Assembly: GCA_963664605.1 (NCBI GenBank)
Contig: OY761536.1
Span: forward strand, 124,001-188,000
Reading direction: 5' to 3'
Source of the DNA: JAHOYW01 sp963664605
Lineage (GTDB): Bacteria; Verrucomicrobiota; Lentisphaeria; Victivallales; Victivallaceae
DNA length: 64,000 bases
The notes beneath the pieces are model-generated. The model was given only the letters and a program-made list of their open reading frames with translations. It did no database searches and had not been told where the DNA came from. The translations under genes and the position numbers were made by a program. Positions 45,887-54,934 of the stretch are shown one piece after another. How positions within the stretch are numbered: the first letter of the stretch is position 1; every line of letters begins with the position of its first letter.

Positions 45887-46221
45887 GTTGCCATCCTTCT
45901 TAAGCTAAATATTAATTATTAGCATCGTATGCGTAAAGTGTGCCTTCAATGAACAATATACAGGGGAAAATTAAATTTTCAAAGCCAGTTTTAAAGGAAT
46001 AATGCAGTATTTGTGAAGCTTTTAGCAGAAATATGCGGAAAAATGCCCAAAATCTTTGCATAGACCGGGTTGCAAAAGAAGAAAAAAACGCTATATTAAA
46101 AGTTTTCAGTATTCAAAAGGCTGGGAACAAGCAAGATAAATTGTGCATTGCAACAAAGCAAAATAATGAATATGCGCAACATAGTAAAATAATAAATAAA
46201 TATAATTTAAGGACTGTTGAC
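45887..46221. other. Gap between divergent FHA gene and tig
   Basis: An open frame extends upstream of tig to 46033, but it has no ribosome site and its composition is unlike a trigger factor N-terminus, so the stretch is treated as non-coding. It should hold the divergent promoters; none is clear enough to call. Confidence 0.5.
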
Positions 46222-47592
46222 ATGATGAGTAATAATAGACTCAGCGATAATCTAACAATGACTTGTAAAGAAGAAAAAGCTTGTCTGAGAAATTTTCTTT
46301 TTTCCGCCGATAAGGCAACCGTGGAAAATGAACTAAAAAATATAGTTAAAGAATTTTCACAAATGGTGGTTATCCCCGGTTTCCGTAAAGGTAAAGCACC
46401 GGCAAAAATGCTTACCAAACGTTATAATAAAGAAATAATGGGTGAAATGCAGCGTAAAATGTACGGCGCCGCTTTTGAAAAAGTTACTGCTGATAAATCT
46501 CTGGATATTGTTTCTTACAGCCATCCGCAGGAAGTAGCTCCGCTCAAACTTGATAACGAATATAAGTTTTCTATCTCCTTCGATCTTGCCCCGGAAATAG
46601 AATTACCGGAATATAAAGGCGTGGAAGTGGAAGTTGCGCCAGTAAAAGTTGATAAAAAAGATATTGATAAGCAGATAGATTACTATCGCAACATGTACGC
46701 GACCTATGAAGACGTTGAAACTCCAGCTAAGGCCGAAGACATGCTCAAAGTGTCTTATACTTCCGATTTTGAACTGCCTGAGGACGCCTCTGCTTCACTA
46801 AAACGTCAGGTTGAAGCGGAAAGCAACTGGTTATGGCTCAATGAACCGGAATTGATCCCCGGTGCGATAAAAGCTCTGACCGGTGCGGAGAAAGACAAGG
46901 AATACAAGCTTGAAGCGAAATATCCGGCAGACTGGCGCGATGCTGAACTTGCCGGAAAAAAAGTTAATTATGATATCAAAGTCCTTGGCGTTCAGCGCCG
47001 CAAATCCCTGACAGACGAAGAACTCATTGAAAAAATGAAATTCGAATCTGTTGATAAGATGCGCGAAATGTTCGAAAATGTCGCTAAAAATGAGGCGGAA
47101 AAAGCTCGCGAAACTGAAATCAGCGAAAAAGTATATGAAGTTCTGGATAAAAAAATCAAGAAGTTTGATTTACCGGAAAACATTTTGAATGGAACAATCC
47201 AGAACGAATTGCACCGCATGACACAGGGCATAAAGAGCGAAGAGGAAGCTGAAGCATTCAAAAAGGATATGGATGCCCACAAAAAAGAAGCTGAAAAAAT
47301 TGCCAAAGAAAAAATGCGTAAGACTTTTATTATGCGTAAAATTGCCGAACTGGAAAAGATTTCTGTTGAACAACACGAAATTGACGGTCAAATCAAAGGC
47401 ATGAGCGCTCATTATGGCTACAAAGAAAAAGAATTGCGTTCAATGCTGGAAAAAGCCGGCGGAATGGAAGAGATGCACATGGATATGCTTTCTCTCAAAG
47501 TAGCTAACTTCTTAGGCAAAGAAGCTAAAATAAAAGAGAAAGCCTCCAAAGCTAAAAAAGAAACCGCTGCTAAAGACAAAAAAGAAAAATAA
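46222..47592 (+). CDS. tig: Trigger factor
   Basis: The start is the ATG at 46222 (or the next codon), eight bases after AAGGA; this gives about 456 residues. The ribosome-binding signature is VIPGFRKGKAPAKML. A degenerate PPIase-like middle domain and a long charged helical chaperone domain follow, ending in a Lys-rich tail. It binds nascent chains at the ribosome exit. The order tig-clpP-clpX is conserved across many bacteria and is seen here with 32 and 14 bases between genes. Confidence 0.93.
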   Translation: MMSNNRLSDNLTMTCKEEKACLRNFLFSADKATVENELKNIVKEFSQMVVIPGFRKGKAPAKMLTKRYNKEIMGEMQRKMYGAAFEKVTADKSLDIVSYSHPQEVAPLKLDNEYKFSISFDLAPEIELPEYKGVEVEVAPVKVDKKDIDKQIDYYRNMYATYEDVETPAKAEDMLKVSYTSDFELPEDASASLKRQVEAESNWLWLNEPELIPGAIKALTGAEKDKEYKLEAKYPADWRDAELAGKKVNYDIKVLGVQRRKSLTDEELIEKMKFESVDKMREMFENVAKNEAEKARETEISEKVYEVLDKKIKKFDLPENILNGTIQNELHRMTQGIKSEEEAEAFKKDMDAHKKEAEKIAKEKMRKTFIMRKIAELEKISVEQHEIDGQIKGMSAHYGYKEKELRSMLEKAGGMEEMHMDMLSLKVANFLGKEAKIKEKASKAKKETAAKDKKEK

Positions 47593-47624
47593 TTTTTGCA
47601 TAATTAATTTAGAGGGAATAGATT

Positions 47625-48227
47625 ATGAATAATTCAGTATTAGTCCCTATGGTAGTCGAACAAACCGGGCACGGAGAACGCGGTTATGATATTTATTCGC
47701 GTTTGTTAAAAGACCGGATCATCCTGCTCGGAACTCCTATCGATGATAATGTCGCCAATTTGATAATTGCGCAGCTGCTGTTTCTGCAATCAGACGATCC
47801 GAAAAAGGATATCGACTTGTACATCAATAGCCCCGGCGGTTCAATTACTGCCGGATTAGCTATTTATGACACAATGCAAGTGCTTTCCTGCGATGTAAAA
47901 ACTTACTGCATCGGACAAGCTGCCAGTATGGGAGCTGTTCTGCTCGCGGCTGGAACAGCTAAAAAGCGTTTTGCGCTGCCGAATGCCCGTATTATGATAC
48001 ATCAGCCTTGGGGAGGAACTCAGGGAACCGCTGCGGATATAAATATTCAAGCTCAGGAAATCCTGCGGCTCAGAACTAACTTGAACAAAATATTATCCGA
48101 TCACACCGGACAAAATATTAAGAAAATCAGTGAAGATACTGAACGGGACTTTTTCATGTCAGCCGCAGAAGCCCAGAAATACGGCTTGGTTGACGGTGTT
48201 GTAAAAAGTACCTCTCTCGGTAAATAA
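47625..48227 (+). CDS. clpP: ATP-dependent Clp protease proteolytic subunit
   Basis: The 200-residue serine protease has DRIILLGTPIDD, YINSPGGSITAGLAIYDTM, the catalytic Ser in GQAASMGAVLLAAG, the catalytic His in IMIHQPWGG and the Asp in SEDTERDFFM. It forms the tetradecameric chamber that works with ClpX encoded directly downstream. The ribosome site AGAGGGAA precedes the ATG. Confidence 0.96.
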   Translation: MNNSVLVPMVVEQTGHGERGYDIYSRLLKDRIILLGTPIDDNVANLIIAQLLFLQSDDPKKDIDLYINSPGGSITAGLAIYDTMQVLSCDVKTYCIGQAASMGAVLLAAGTAKKRFALPNARIMIHQPWGGTQGTAADINIQAQEILRLRTNLNKILSDHTGQNIKKISEDTERDFFMSAAEAQKYGLVDGVVKSTSLGK

Positions 48228-48241
48228 TCAGGAATTTATAT

Positions 48242-49591
48242 ATGACAAAAGGACAAAATCCTGTAGAGCCTGTATGCTCATTTTGCGGACGCAAGGCTTC
48301 TGACCCGGCTGTCGGGCAGTTAATAAGCAGTCCGAATGGCGCGGCGATATGCCGCGGCTGCGTCAAGCTTTGTACAGATTTATACCAGAAAGAAGTAAAA
48401 AGCAAGGCGGCTCCTCAGACCTCCACACTTAAAAGCACTGTCGATTCTTTGGTAGTGCCGAAGCCTAAAGAGATAAAAGCCGACCTGGACAAATATGTCA
48501 TCGGGCAGGAACGCTCCAAAAGGGTGCTTTCTGTAGCTGTCCATAATCATTATAAACGCCTCCAGACCCAGTTTAAAGAAGCTGGCGAAATTGATCTGCA
48601 TGAGGATTTTGATGATGTCGAGATCGAAAAAAGCAATGTCCTGCTTATCGGTCCGACCGGAACCGGTAAAACATTACTTGCCAGAACTATGGCACGTCTG
48701 CTGCATGTTCCTTTCTGCATATGTGACGCGACCACTATTACTGAAGCCGGTTACGTTGGCGAAGACGTCGAAAACATTATTTTGCGTTTGGTACAGGCTG
48801 CTGATTACGATATTGAAAGAGCTCAAATCGGAATTATTTATATTGATGAAATTGATAAAATCGCCCGTAAAACTGAAAATGTATCAATCACCCGCGATGT
48901 TTCAGGCGAAGGCGTACAGCAGGCTCTTTTAAAAATACTTGAGGGTACAATCGCCAACATTCCGCCTAAAGGCGGACGTAAACATCCACAGCAGGAATAT
49001 TTGAAAGTCGATACCCGCAACATTTTATTCCTTTGCGCCGGAGCATTTATCGGACTTGATAATATCGTTAAACGCCGCGTGGGAAAACAGGTTCTCGGAT
49101 TCTCAAATAATACTAGCAAAAAGAAGCTGGCTCCGCGACAAACAAAAGTCAATTTGGACAAAGCGGTAAAAATGGCTGAATATGAGCCGGAAGACCTGAT
49201 CCGTTTCGGTTTGATTCCAGAATTCGCCGGAAGACTGCCGGTGGTGTCTCATCTTTATCCGTTGAGCGAAAGCGATTTGGTCAAAATATTATCTGAACCT
49301 AAAAACGCACTTATTAAACAGTACCAGAAACTGATGGCAATGGAAGGCGTTGAATTGTGCTTTACCCCTGATGCCCTGAAAGCCCTTGCCCGTGAAGCTG
49401 TCGTAAAAGGTACTGGAGCTCGCGGCCTGCGCTCGCTTCTGGAAGAAATCATGCTGGAAGTCATGTATAAGGTTCCATCGGTTAAAGGAGTAAATAAATG
49501 CACGATTACTCCTGGGGTGGTTCGTGGAGAAGCTGAACCAAAATTGGAAAAAAAGAAAAAGCCGGTAAAACGTCAAAATAAGAAAAAATAA
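48242..49591 (+). CDS. clpX: ATP-dependent Clp protease ATP-binding subunit ClpX
   Basis: The 449-residue protein has an N-terminal zinc-binding domain (CSFCGRKASDPAV and CRGCVKLC), Walker A GPTGTGKT, IIYIDEIDKIARK (Walker B), the RDVSGEGVQQALLKILEG block and the C-terminal sensor region TGARGLRSLLEEIMLEVMY. The IGF-type ClpP-contact loop is seen as LGFSN in this copy. It unfolds substrates and feeds them to ClpP. The Lys-rich tail is typical of this window. Confidence 0.96.
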   Translation: MTKGQNPVEPVCSFCGRKASDPAVGQLISSPNGAAICRGCVKLCTDLYQKEVKSKAAPQTSTLKSTVDSLVVPKPKEIKADLDKYVIGQERSKRVLSVAVHNHYKRLQTQFKEAGEIDLHEDFDDVEIEKSNVLLIGPTGTGKTLLARTMARLLHVPFCICDATTITEAGYVGEDVENIILRLVQAADYDIERAQIGIIYIDEIDKIARKTENVSITRDVSGEGVQQALLKILEGTIANIPPKGGRKHPQQEYLKVDTRNILFLCAGAFIGLDNIVKRRVGKQVLGFSNNTSKKKLAPRQTKVNLDKAVKMAEYEPEDLIRFGLIPEFAGRLPVVSHLYPLSESDLVKILSEPKNALIKQYQKLMAMEGVELCFTPDALKALAREAVVKGTGARGLRSLLEEIMLEVMYKVPSVKGVNKCTITPGVVRGEAEPKLEKKKKPVKRQNKKK

Positions 49592-49612
49592 TTTATTAAG
49601 TTAAATATTAAA

Positions 49613-49655
49613 AATGACCGGCGTTTCAATATGAAATGACGGTCATTATTATTTA
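49613..49655 (+). terminator. Probable terminator after clpX
   Basis: An AATGACCG/CGGTCATT stem (49613-49620 with 49640-49647) is followed by a T-rich ATTATTTAT tract, between clpX and the kinase gene. Confidence 0.5.
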
Positions 49656-49672
49656 TATGGGGAACTATTATT

Positions 49673-50950
49673 ATGAAGAAAAGAAAAACATCAGAAATAG
49701 AAGTGTTTGAGGATCATCCTCTTGATGAGGGCTCCATCGATCAGGAAAGCTATTTGACTGCCAGCGATCTCCAAAGCGACAGCGATGAAGAGAGCATTCC
49801 GACAATGACCATGCCCGTGGACAAGCAGATTATAGAAAACGATCTTGATGAACATATTGAAAATTTAACTCCCAAGCCGAGCGGCAAATATAAATTTATG
49901 CGCAGCATTGGTTTCGGCGGCATGAAAGCTGTTGTCCAGGTCAGCGATAAGGATACGACTCGTAAAGTGGCTATGGCAATAATCCCGGATTTTGATGAAC
50001 GCCCGAAAAGTGATGTAAACCGTTTTATACGGGAAGCCAGAATCACCGCCCGGCTGGAACATCCGAACATTGTTCCTATCCATGATATAGGCACTGACGT
50101 CAACGGTTCCCCGTATTTCACCATGAAATATCTGCGCGGACATTCATTAGCTGTCGTTTTAAAGAAACTGAACAACGGAGATCCTGACTCTCTGGCGAAA
50201 TACACCCTGCCGCGACTTCTCCGCACCTACGTAAAAGTAGCTAACGGTATTGCTTTCGCGCATTCCAAAAAAATTATTCATCTGGACTTAAAACCGGAAA
50301 ATATTCATCTTGGCGAATTTGGTGAAGTGCTGATTCTTGACTGGGGCCTGGCAAAATTTATCGGCACAGATGATGAGGAAGAAGAAACAAAATTCCAGGA
50401 TGACTTCGAGGAAAGAGATCAGGAAACTAAATCTTTTGTTACCCTTGACGGCGTTGCCAAGGGGACTCCCGGCTATATGGCTCCTGAACAAGCGGCTGGT
50501 AAAAACACTGAAAAAGATGAACGTACCGATATTTACGCTTTAGGTTGTATTCTTTATGCTATCCTGACTTTCGAAAACCCCTTAGGTAACCGCAGCGACA
50601 TAAAGAAGATGCTCCATGACACAGTCACCGGAAATATTGAAAGTCCCAGTCAGCTTAAAAACCCGCAGCGTTCAATTCCGCCTCGTCTGGAAAAAATATG
50701 CCTGAAAGCAATGGATGTTCTTCCGGAAGAACGTTATCAAAACGTTTCAGAGCTGCGTAATGATATTTTTGCTTTTATGTCCGGTTACGCGACAATTGCC
50801 GAAAAAGCCAGCCCGATAAAGAAAACTTTTCTTTTTGTCAACCGTAACTGGCTGCCGGTGTTATTCGCGCTCACGGCTTTTTTACTGCTGCTTTTGATAG
50901 CAGTATTAATATTCGCCTATAAGAACAGTATTGTCATAATAAATCTTTAA
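49673..50950 (+). CDS. Membrane-anchored Ser/Thr kinase-like protein with relocated Lys
   Basis: The 425-residue protein has an acidic N-terminal region (1-70), a kinase domain (about 75-370) and a C-terminal membrane span (about 395-417). The glycine loop is IGFGGMKAVVQV. The usual catalytic Lys of VAxK is replaced: the motif reads VAMA (Ala102). Lys85 in the loop falls where WNK kinases place their substitute Lys. The catalytic loop is HLDLKPEN (Asp205, HRD Arg replaced by Leu) and the DFG motif is DWG. GYMAPEQ and DIYALGCILYA are present. It may be an active WNK-like kinase or a pseudokinase. The ATG follows GGGGAA. Confidence 0.82.
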   Translation: MKKRKTSEIEVFEDHPLDEGSIDQESYLTASDLQSDSDEESIPTMTMPVDKQIIENDLDEHIENLTPKPSGKYKFMRSIGFGGMKAVVQVSDKDTTRKVAMAIIPDFDERPKSDVNRFIREARITARLEHPNIVPIHDIGTDVNGSPYFTMKYLRGHSLAVVLKKLNNGDPDSLAKYTLPRLLRTYVKVANGIAFAHSKKIIHLDLKPENIHLGEFGEVLILDWGLAKFIGTDDEEEETKFQDDFEERDQETKSFVTLDGVAKGTPGYMAPEQAAGKNTEKDERTDIYALGCILYAILTFENPLGNRSDIKKMLHDTVTGNIESPSQLKNPQRSIPPRLEKICLKAMDVLPEERYQNVSELRNDIFAFMSGYATIAEKASPIKKTFLFVNRNWLPVLFALTAFLLLLLIAVLIFAYKNSIVIINL

Positions 50951-51038
50951 GTCAATAATGACTTGAAATTTTTGTTTTTTGCCGTTATACTTTTAATATT
51001 TGCGAATACTGAATTAATTAACAATGAGGAGTATCACT

Positions 51039-51344
51039 ATGCCTGATTTTGGAAATCCTTTTGCTGGCCTGAAAGAAGATCGAAAACTTACGGAGGCGGA
51101 ATTAATCAGAGCTATCAGGTTTATGATTGCAGCAGAATATGAAGCCATACAGCTTTATATGCAGCTTGCGGAATCTACAGACAATAAACTGGCAATTGAA
51201 GTATTGAAAGATATTGCCGATGAGGAGCGCGTTCATGCTGGAGAATTTCTCAGATTGCTCAAGGAACTTGCTCCGGATGAGGAAAAATTTTATGCTGAAG
51301 GCGCCGAAGAAGTCGAAGAAGAAATTGAAAAAATGAAAGCTTAG
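51039..51344 (+). CDS. Ferritin-like (rubrerythrin-family) small diiron protein
   Basis: The start is the ATG at 51039, behind GAGGAG; an ATG at 51024 lies upstream of that site. The 101-residue protein has two helices with metal-ligand patterns: AAEYEAIQLYMQL and IADEERVHAGEFLRLL (ExxH). These match the small ferritin-like proteins starting PxFxNPF found in anaerobes. It probably handles iron or peroxide. No encapsulin gene is adjacent. A strong terminator follows. Confidence 0.82.
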   Translation: MPDFGNPFAGLKEDRKLTEAELIRAIRFMIAAEYEAIQLYMQLAESTDNKLAIEVLKDIADEERVHAGEFLRLLKELAPDEEKFYAEGAEEVEEEIEKMKA

Positions 51345-51382
51345 TTTTTTCTGACTTCAAAGTAATCATCCTTTTATTAATG

Positions 51383-51415
51383 ACCGCCTAAGTGCACTAC
51401 TTAAGGCGGTTTTTT
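51383..51415 (+). terminator. Rho-independent terminator after ferritin-like gene
   Basis: The ACCGCCTAAG arm pairs with CTTAAGGCGGT (one bulged A) around a short loop, followed by TTTTTT. Confidence 0.8.
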
Positions 51416-51538
51416 ACGCATAAATATATCTGGCGAAAGCTTTCTAAATAAGCTTGAAAATTTCTATTTTAGTGGTAGGTTTTTAGTTTAACTTTTGATT
51501 TTATTAATCGCAGTATATACAAAATAAGGAAATTTATC

Positions 51539-52648
51539 ATGTCTAAGACATATAAAATCGCGGTTTTGCCTGGTGACGGAACCGGTCCGGAAGTAGTGGC
51601 AGAAGGCTTAAAAGTACTCAACGCTGCAGCCAAAAAATTTGGTTTTGCTGTTGAAACAACAGATTTCGACTGGGGCGGTGATCGTTATCTGGCCACCGGC
51701 AATGTCCTGCCGGACGACGCCGCTGAAACTTTAAAGAAATTTGATTCCGTATTCCTCGGGGCAATTGGACATCCTGACGTAAAACCGGGTATCCTCGAAA
51801 AAGGTATTCTGCTGAAACTGCGTTTCGAACTCGACCAGTATATCAATTTGCGTCCGGTAAAACTTTATCCCGGCGTTGAGACTCCGCTTGCGGGAAAAAC
51901 TCCTGAAGACATTGATTACGTCGTTGTCCGTGAAAACACTGGCGGTATTTACACTGGTGTTGGCGGAAATACAATGAAAGGCACTAAAGACGAAGTCGCA
52001 GTCCAAAGCATGGTCTACAGCCATATGCAGGTCGAACGTGCAATCCGCTTTGCTTTCGAACAGGCGGTAAAACGTAATTCTAAAGAGAAACCATGGCGCG
52101 GACTCAGCGAAAAAGATATTGCCGAAGGTAAAATCGGACAGCTTACTCTTTGCGGCAAAACTAATGTTTTAACTTTCGTATTCGATCTTTGGGAAAGAAC
52201 TTTCTACGAAGTAGCCAAAGACTATCCGCAGATCAAAACTGATTATTGCCACGTTGACGCAACCTGCATGTGGATGGTTAAAAATCCTGAATGGTTCGAC
52301 GTTATCGTTACTTGTAATATTTTTGGCGACATCATTACCGACCTTGGCGCAATGACTCAAGGCGGAATGGGTATTGCTGCCGGAGGTAATATTAATCCTC
52401 AAGGTGTCAGTATGTTCGAACCTATCGGTGGTTCAGCTCCTAAATATACAGGAAAGGGCGTAATTAATCCTTTAGCTGCAGTCGGCGCAGCCGCGATGAT
52501 GCTGGATTTCCTCGGTGAAAGTGAAGCGGCCCAAGCAGTTGAAAAAAGTATTGCTTTCGTTACAGGTCAAAAACTTGAATCCATGGCAGCTGGCAGAATG
52601 GGTTATTCCACCAGCGAAGTTGGTGATCTGGTAGTTGAAAATCTCTAA
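51539..52648 (+). CDS. Isopropylmalate/isocitrate dehydrogenase family enzyme, probable LeuB
   Basis: The 369-residue protein has the family start KIAVLPGDGTGPEVV, substrate-binding LRFELDQYINLRPVKLYPG, VVRENTGGIYTGVGG, and the metal-binding end NIFGDIITDLGAMTQGGMGIA followed by the NAD-binding MFEPIGGSAPKYTGKGVINPLA. The R-x4-R spacing and the Tyr-Thr segment fit 3-isopropylmalate dehydrogenase in leucine synthesis. Tartrate/malate dehydrogenases share this layout, so substrate is not certain. No other leu gene is near. It follows its own AAGGAA site. Confidence 0.82.
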   Translation: MSKTYKIAVLPGDGTGPEVVAEGLKVLNAAAKKFGFAVETTDFDWGGDRYLATGNVLPDDAAETLKKFDSVFLGAIGHPDVKPGILEKGILLKLRFELDQYINLRPVKLYPGVETPLAGKTPEDIDYVVVRENTGGIYTGVGGNTMKGTKDEVAVQSMVYSHMQVERAIRFAFEQAVKRNSKEKPWRGLSEKDIAEGKIGQLTLCGKTNVLTFVFDLWERTFYEVAKDYPQIKTDYCHVDATCMWMVKNPEWFDVIVTCNIFGDIITDLGAMTQGGMGIAAGGNINPQGVSMFEPIGGSAPKYTGKGVINPLAAVGAAAMMLDFLGESEAAQAVEKSIAFVTGQKLESMAAGRMGYSTSEVGDLVVENL

Positions 52649-52663
52649 AGAGAATTTCTGCAG

Positions 52664-53509
52664 ATGAGCAAAAACACAAATAACGAAAATCATTCTCCGG
52701 ATAGCGAGAGTGATTTTCGCTTCTTTAAGAGCTCGTCCCTTCAGGGGCTTGTTTCTCCGAAGCTTTCCGCGAAAGCTCTTGAAAGGCTTGAGGAACCGGA
52801 TTCGCTTTTGGAGGATGTCGAGCTCGAAAAAGATTCCAGAAGCACAACTGCCGGAGTGATTGAGCTTGACGGCAGTAAATACTTCCTCAAACGCTATAAT
52901 AATAAAAATTTTAGTCGTAAATTAAAGAACTCGCTGCGTCAGACTCATCCGTTCAAGGTTCTGAAACATTCACAGATGTTAAGCGCATCAGGAGTATTCA
53001 CGCCTGAAGTCTATGCGGCATTAAATTATCGGCGCGGCTTACTTCTTCAATCATCATATCTTCTATGCGGTTTCCTCGGCACAGCCACCACAGCCGGCAA
53101 AGCAATCGAACGTTTGACCGGAGAAAAAAGTTTCGAAACATTTTCAGACAAGATCTGCGAACTCTTAATCAAAATACATGATTCCGGAATCCTGCATGGG
53201 GACGTAAAAACGTCTAATGTCATAATAAAACCTGAAAGCGGAGATAATTACGTTTTGGGGTTGCTTGACCTTGACGGCAGTCATTGCTATTCAGAGGCAC
53301 TGCCCGCCAAGAAACGTTCATACGACCTGGCAAGACTGATATCTTCATATTTCCTGACCTGTAAGCACAAATCTCTGGCAGTAAAAAACCTGGATGAATT
53401 ATGTGAGTGTTTTGCGGCGAAATACTGCGCTATGAGTGGAATGGAATTATCTATGGACCGCCTCGTACGAAGAACTAAATATTTAAGTTCGCGGGTCAGA
53501 AAGAAATGA
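52664..53509 (+). CDS. InaA/WaaP-like lipopolysaccharide kinase family protein
   Basis: The 281-residue protein has GSKYFLKRYNNK (ATP-binding Lys), the catalytic loop LHGDVKTSNVI and the metal-binding LLDLDGSH. These are the marks of the Kdo/WaaP/InaA sugar-kinase group of the protein-kinase fold. Members phosphorylate LPS core sugars; an exact target is not readable. It starts 15 bases after the dehydrogenase and overlaps the lipoate-family gene by four bases. Confidence 0.75.
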   Translation: MSKNTNNENHSPDSESDFRFFKSSSLQGLVSPKLSAKALERLEEPDSLLEDVELEKDSRSTTAGVIELDGSKYFLKRYNNKNFSRKLKNSLRQTHPFKVLKHSQMLSASGVFTPEVYAALNYRRGLLLQSSYLLCGFLGTATTAGKAIERLTGEKSFETFSDKICELLIKIHDSGILHGDVKTSNVIIKPESGDNYVLGLLDLDGSHCYSEALPAKKRSYDLARLISSYFLTCKHKSLAVKNLDELCECFAAKYCAMSGMELSMDRLVRRTKYLSSRVRKK

Positions 53510-54225
53510 GCATCCGGCAAAAGCAATGGTTCCTGTACATTGACAGCGCTCATGATCCATTTTATAATATGGCAATGGATGAGGTATTGTTGCAAAATAC
53601 CAAAGAAACCGGCGCTCCTCTAATCCGGATCTACGACTGGGACCGCCCTTCCGTCAGTATAGGTTATGTACAGCGTTACGATGCCGCTCCATACGATAAA
53701 TATACTGTCGTCAGACGTCCGACCGGCGGCGGAGTTGTCTATCATGACAATGATTTGACCTACACAGCGGTTGTTCCCGCTGATGACCCGATTTGCAAGC
53801 TTAACAGAATCGACTCATATCATGTTTTTCATGAAGCGATTCTCAAAACCCTCAGCGAATTTGGCCTCGAAGGAAGCCTGGCTCCTGACGAATGCGCTCC
53901 CGTGGACCGTGCGACAATGCAATGTTTTACCACCCCCACTCGTTACGACGTCTTAGCGGAAGGGAAAAAATACGCCGGAGCAGCACAGCGAAGAACAAAA
54001 GACGGAATCCTGCATCAGGGAAGCATTGACTTGACTCTCCTTGAGTGTGATAAAAAATTACTTACAAAAAAATTGCTGGCAGCATTTGAAAAACAGTTTA
54101 ATATGAACTTTATTGATTTCAAGCCGGATTCCGTATTGCTGGATAAAGCGATGGAACTGACAGAAAAAAAATATGCTCTTGAGAATTGGAACAAACACAA
54201 AAAATTCGAGTCGAAAGATGCCTGA
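53506..54225 (+). CDS. Lipoate ligase/octanoyltransferase family protein (LipM-like)
   Basis: The 239-residue protein has the family signature RRPTGGGVVYHDNDLTYTAV and a later block QCFTTPTRYDVLAEGKKYAG followed by RRTKDGILHQGS. The Cys before FxxPxxYD lies where LipM-type octanoyltransferases have their catalytic Cys, while LplA-type ligases lack it. It would therefore transfer octanoate (or attach lipoate) to carrier domains. The ATG overlaps the upstream stop. Confidence 0.78.
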   Translation: MSIRQKQWFLYIDSAHDPFYNMAMDEVLLQNTKETGAPLIRIYDWDRPSVSIGYVQRYDAAPYDKYTVVRRPTGGGVVYHDNDLTYTAVVPADDPICKLNRIDSYHVFHEAILKTLSEFGLEGSLAPDECAPVDRATMQCFTTPTRYDVLAEGKKYAGAAQRRTKDGILHQGSIDLTLLECDKKLLTKKLLAAFEKQFNMNFIDFKPDSVLLDKAMELTEKKYALENWNKHKKFESKDA

Positions 54226-54919
54226 AGATATTGAAAAACTGAAACTTAAAATCAATTATAACTTTCAAGACAAAGCTCTATTACGTGAAGCCCTGACACA
54301 CCGCACCTACGCCGTTGAGAACTCTTTATCCTATGATAATCAGCGTTTGGAGTTTCTCGGCGACGCGGTTTTGGAAATTATCCTCAGCGAATACCTTTTC
54401 CAGTTATATCCCGACGCTAAAGAAGGCGAGTTGACTAAAATGCGTTCAGCTATGGTCAATCAGCACTCCCTGGCGACTCTCTCCAGAAATATAGAACTCG
54501 GTGCGTTTATGATTGTCGGTAAAGGGGAAAAGGAAAACGGCGGCTGTGACCGCGATTCAACTTTGTCTGATTTGTTTGAAGCTTTGATTGGAGCATTTTA
54601 TCTTGACGCAGACTGGGATATTGTTAAAAAATTTGTTCTTGAACTTGTAAAAGAAGAATTTCCAAATCCCCATAAACTGCTCCTGGACCTGAACCCGAAA
54701 GGTATTCTTCAGGAATATTCACAGAAAAAATGGAACGAACCGCCAATATATGAAATTTTATCCGTCAGCGGTCCGGATCACGCTCCTGTCTTTACCGTTG
54801 AAGTAATTGTCGATCAAGTCAGGGCGTCAGGAACTGCATCAAGCCGCAAACAGGCGGAAATAGAGGCGGCAAAAAATGCAATTGTTATTATTTCCGAGAA
54901 AGACCCTGATTGTTTCTAA
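54218..54919 (+). CDS. rnc: Ribonuclease III
   Basis: The start is the ATG at 54218, overlapping the preceding stop by eight bases; a TTG/CTG-side extension from 54173 lies inside that gene. The 233-residue protein has the RNase III signature QRLEFLGDAVLEI, the second active-site block DLFEALIGAFYLD with catalytic Asp and Glu, and a C-terminal double-stranded-RNA-binding domain (NPKGILQEYSQK to KQAEIEAAKNA). It processes rRNA precursors and structured RNAs. Confidence 0.94.
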   Translation: MPEDIEKLKLKINYNFQDKALLREALTHRTYAVENSLSYDNQRLEFLGDAVLEIILSEYLFQLYPDAKEGELTKMRSAMVNQHSLATLSRNIELGAFMIVGKGEKENGGCDRDSTLSDLFEALIGAFYLDADWDIVKKFVLELVKEEFPNPHKLLLDLNPKGILQEYSQKKWNEPPIYEILSVSGPDHAPVFTVEVIVDQVRASGTASSRKQAEIEAAKNAIVIISEKDPDCF

Positions 54920-54934
54920 ATAGAGGAGAAGTTA

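Noticed and set aside
46033..46221. N-terminal extension of trigger factor
   Set aside because: The frame is open but lacks a ribosome site, and the extension is unlike any trigger factor start. A good site precedes the ATG at 46222.
51039..51344. Encapsulin cargo ferritin system
   Set aside because: The ferritin-like protein is of the small rubrerythrin type and no encapsulin shell gene is adjacent on either side.
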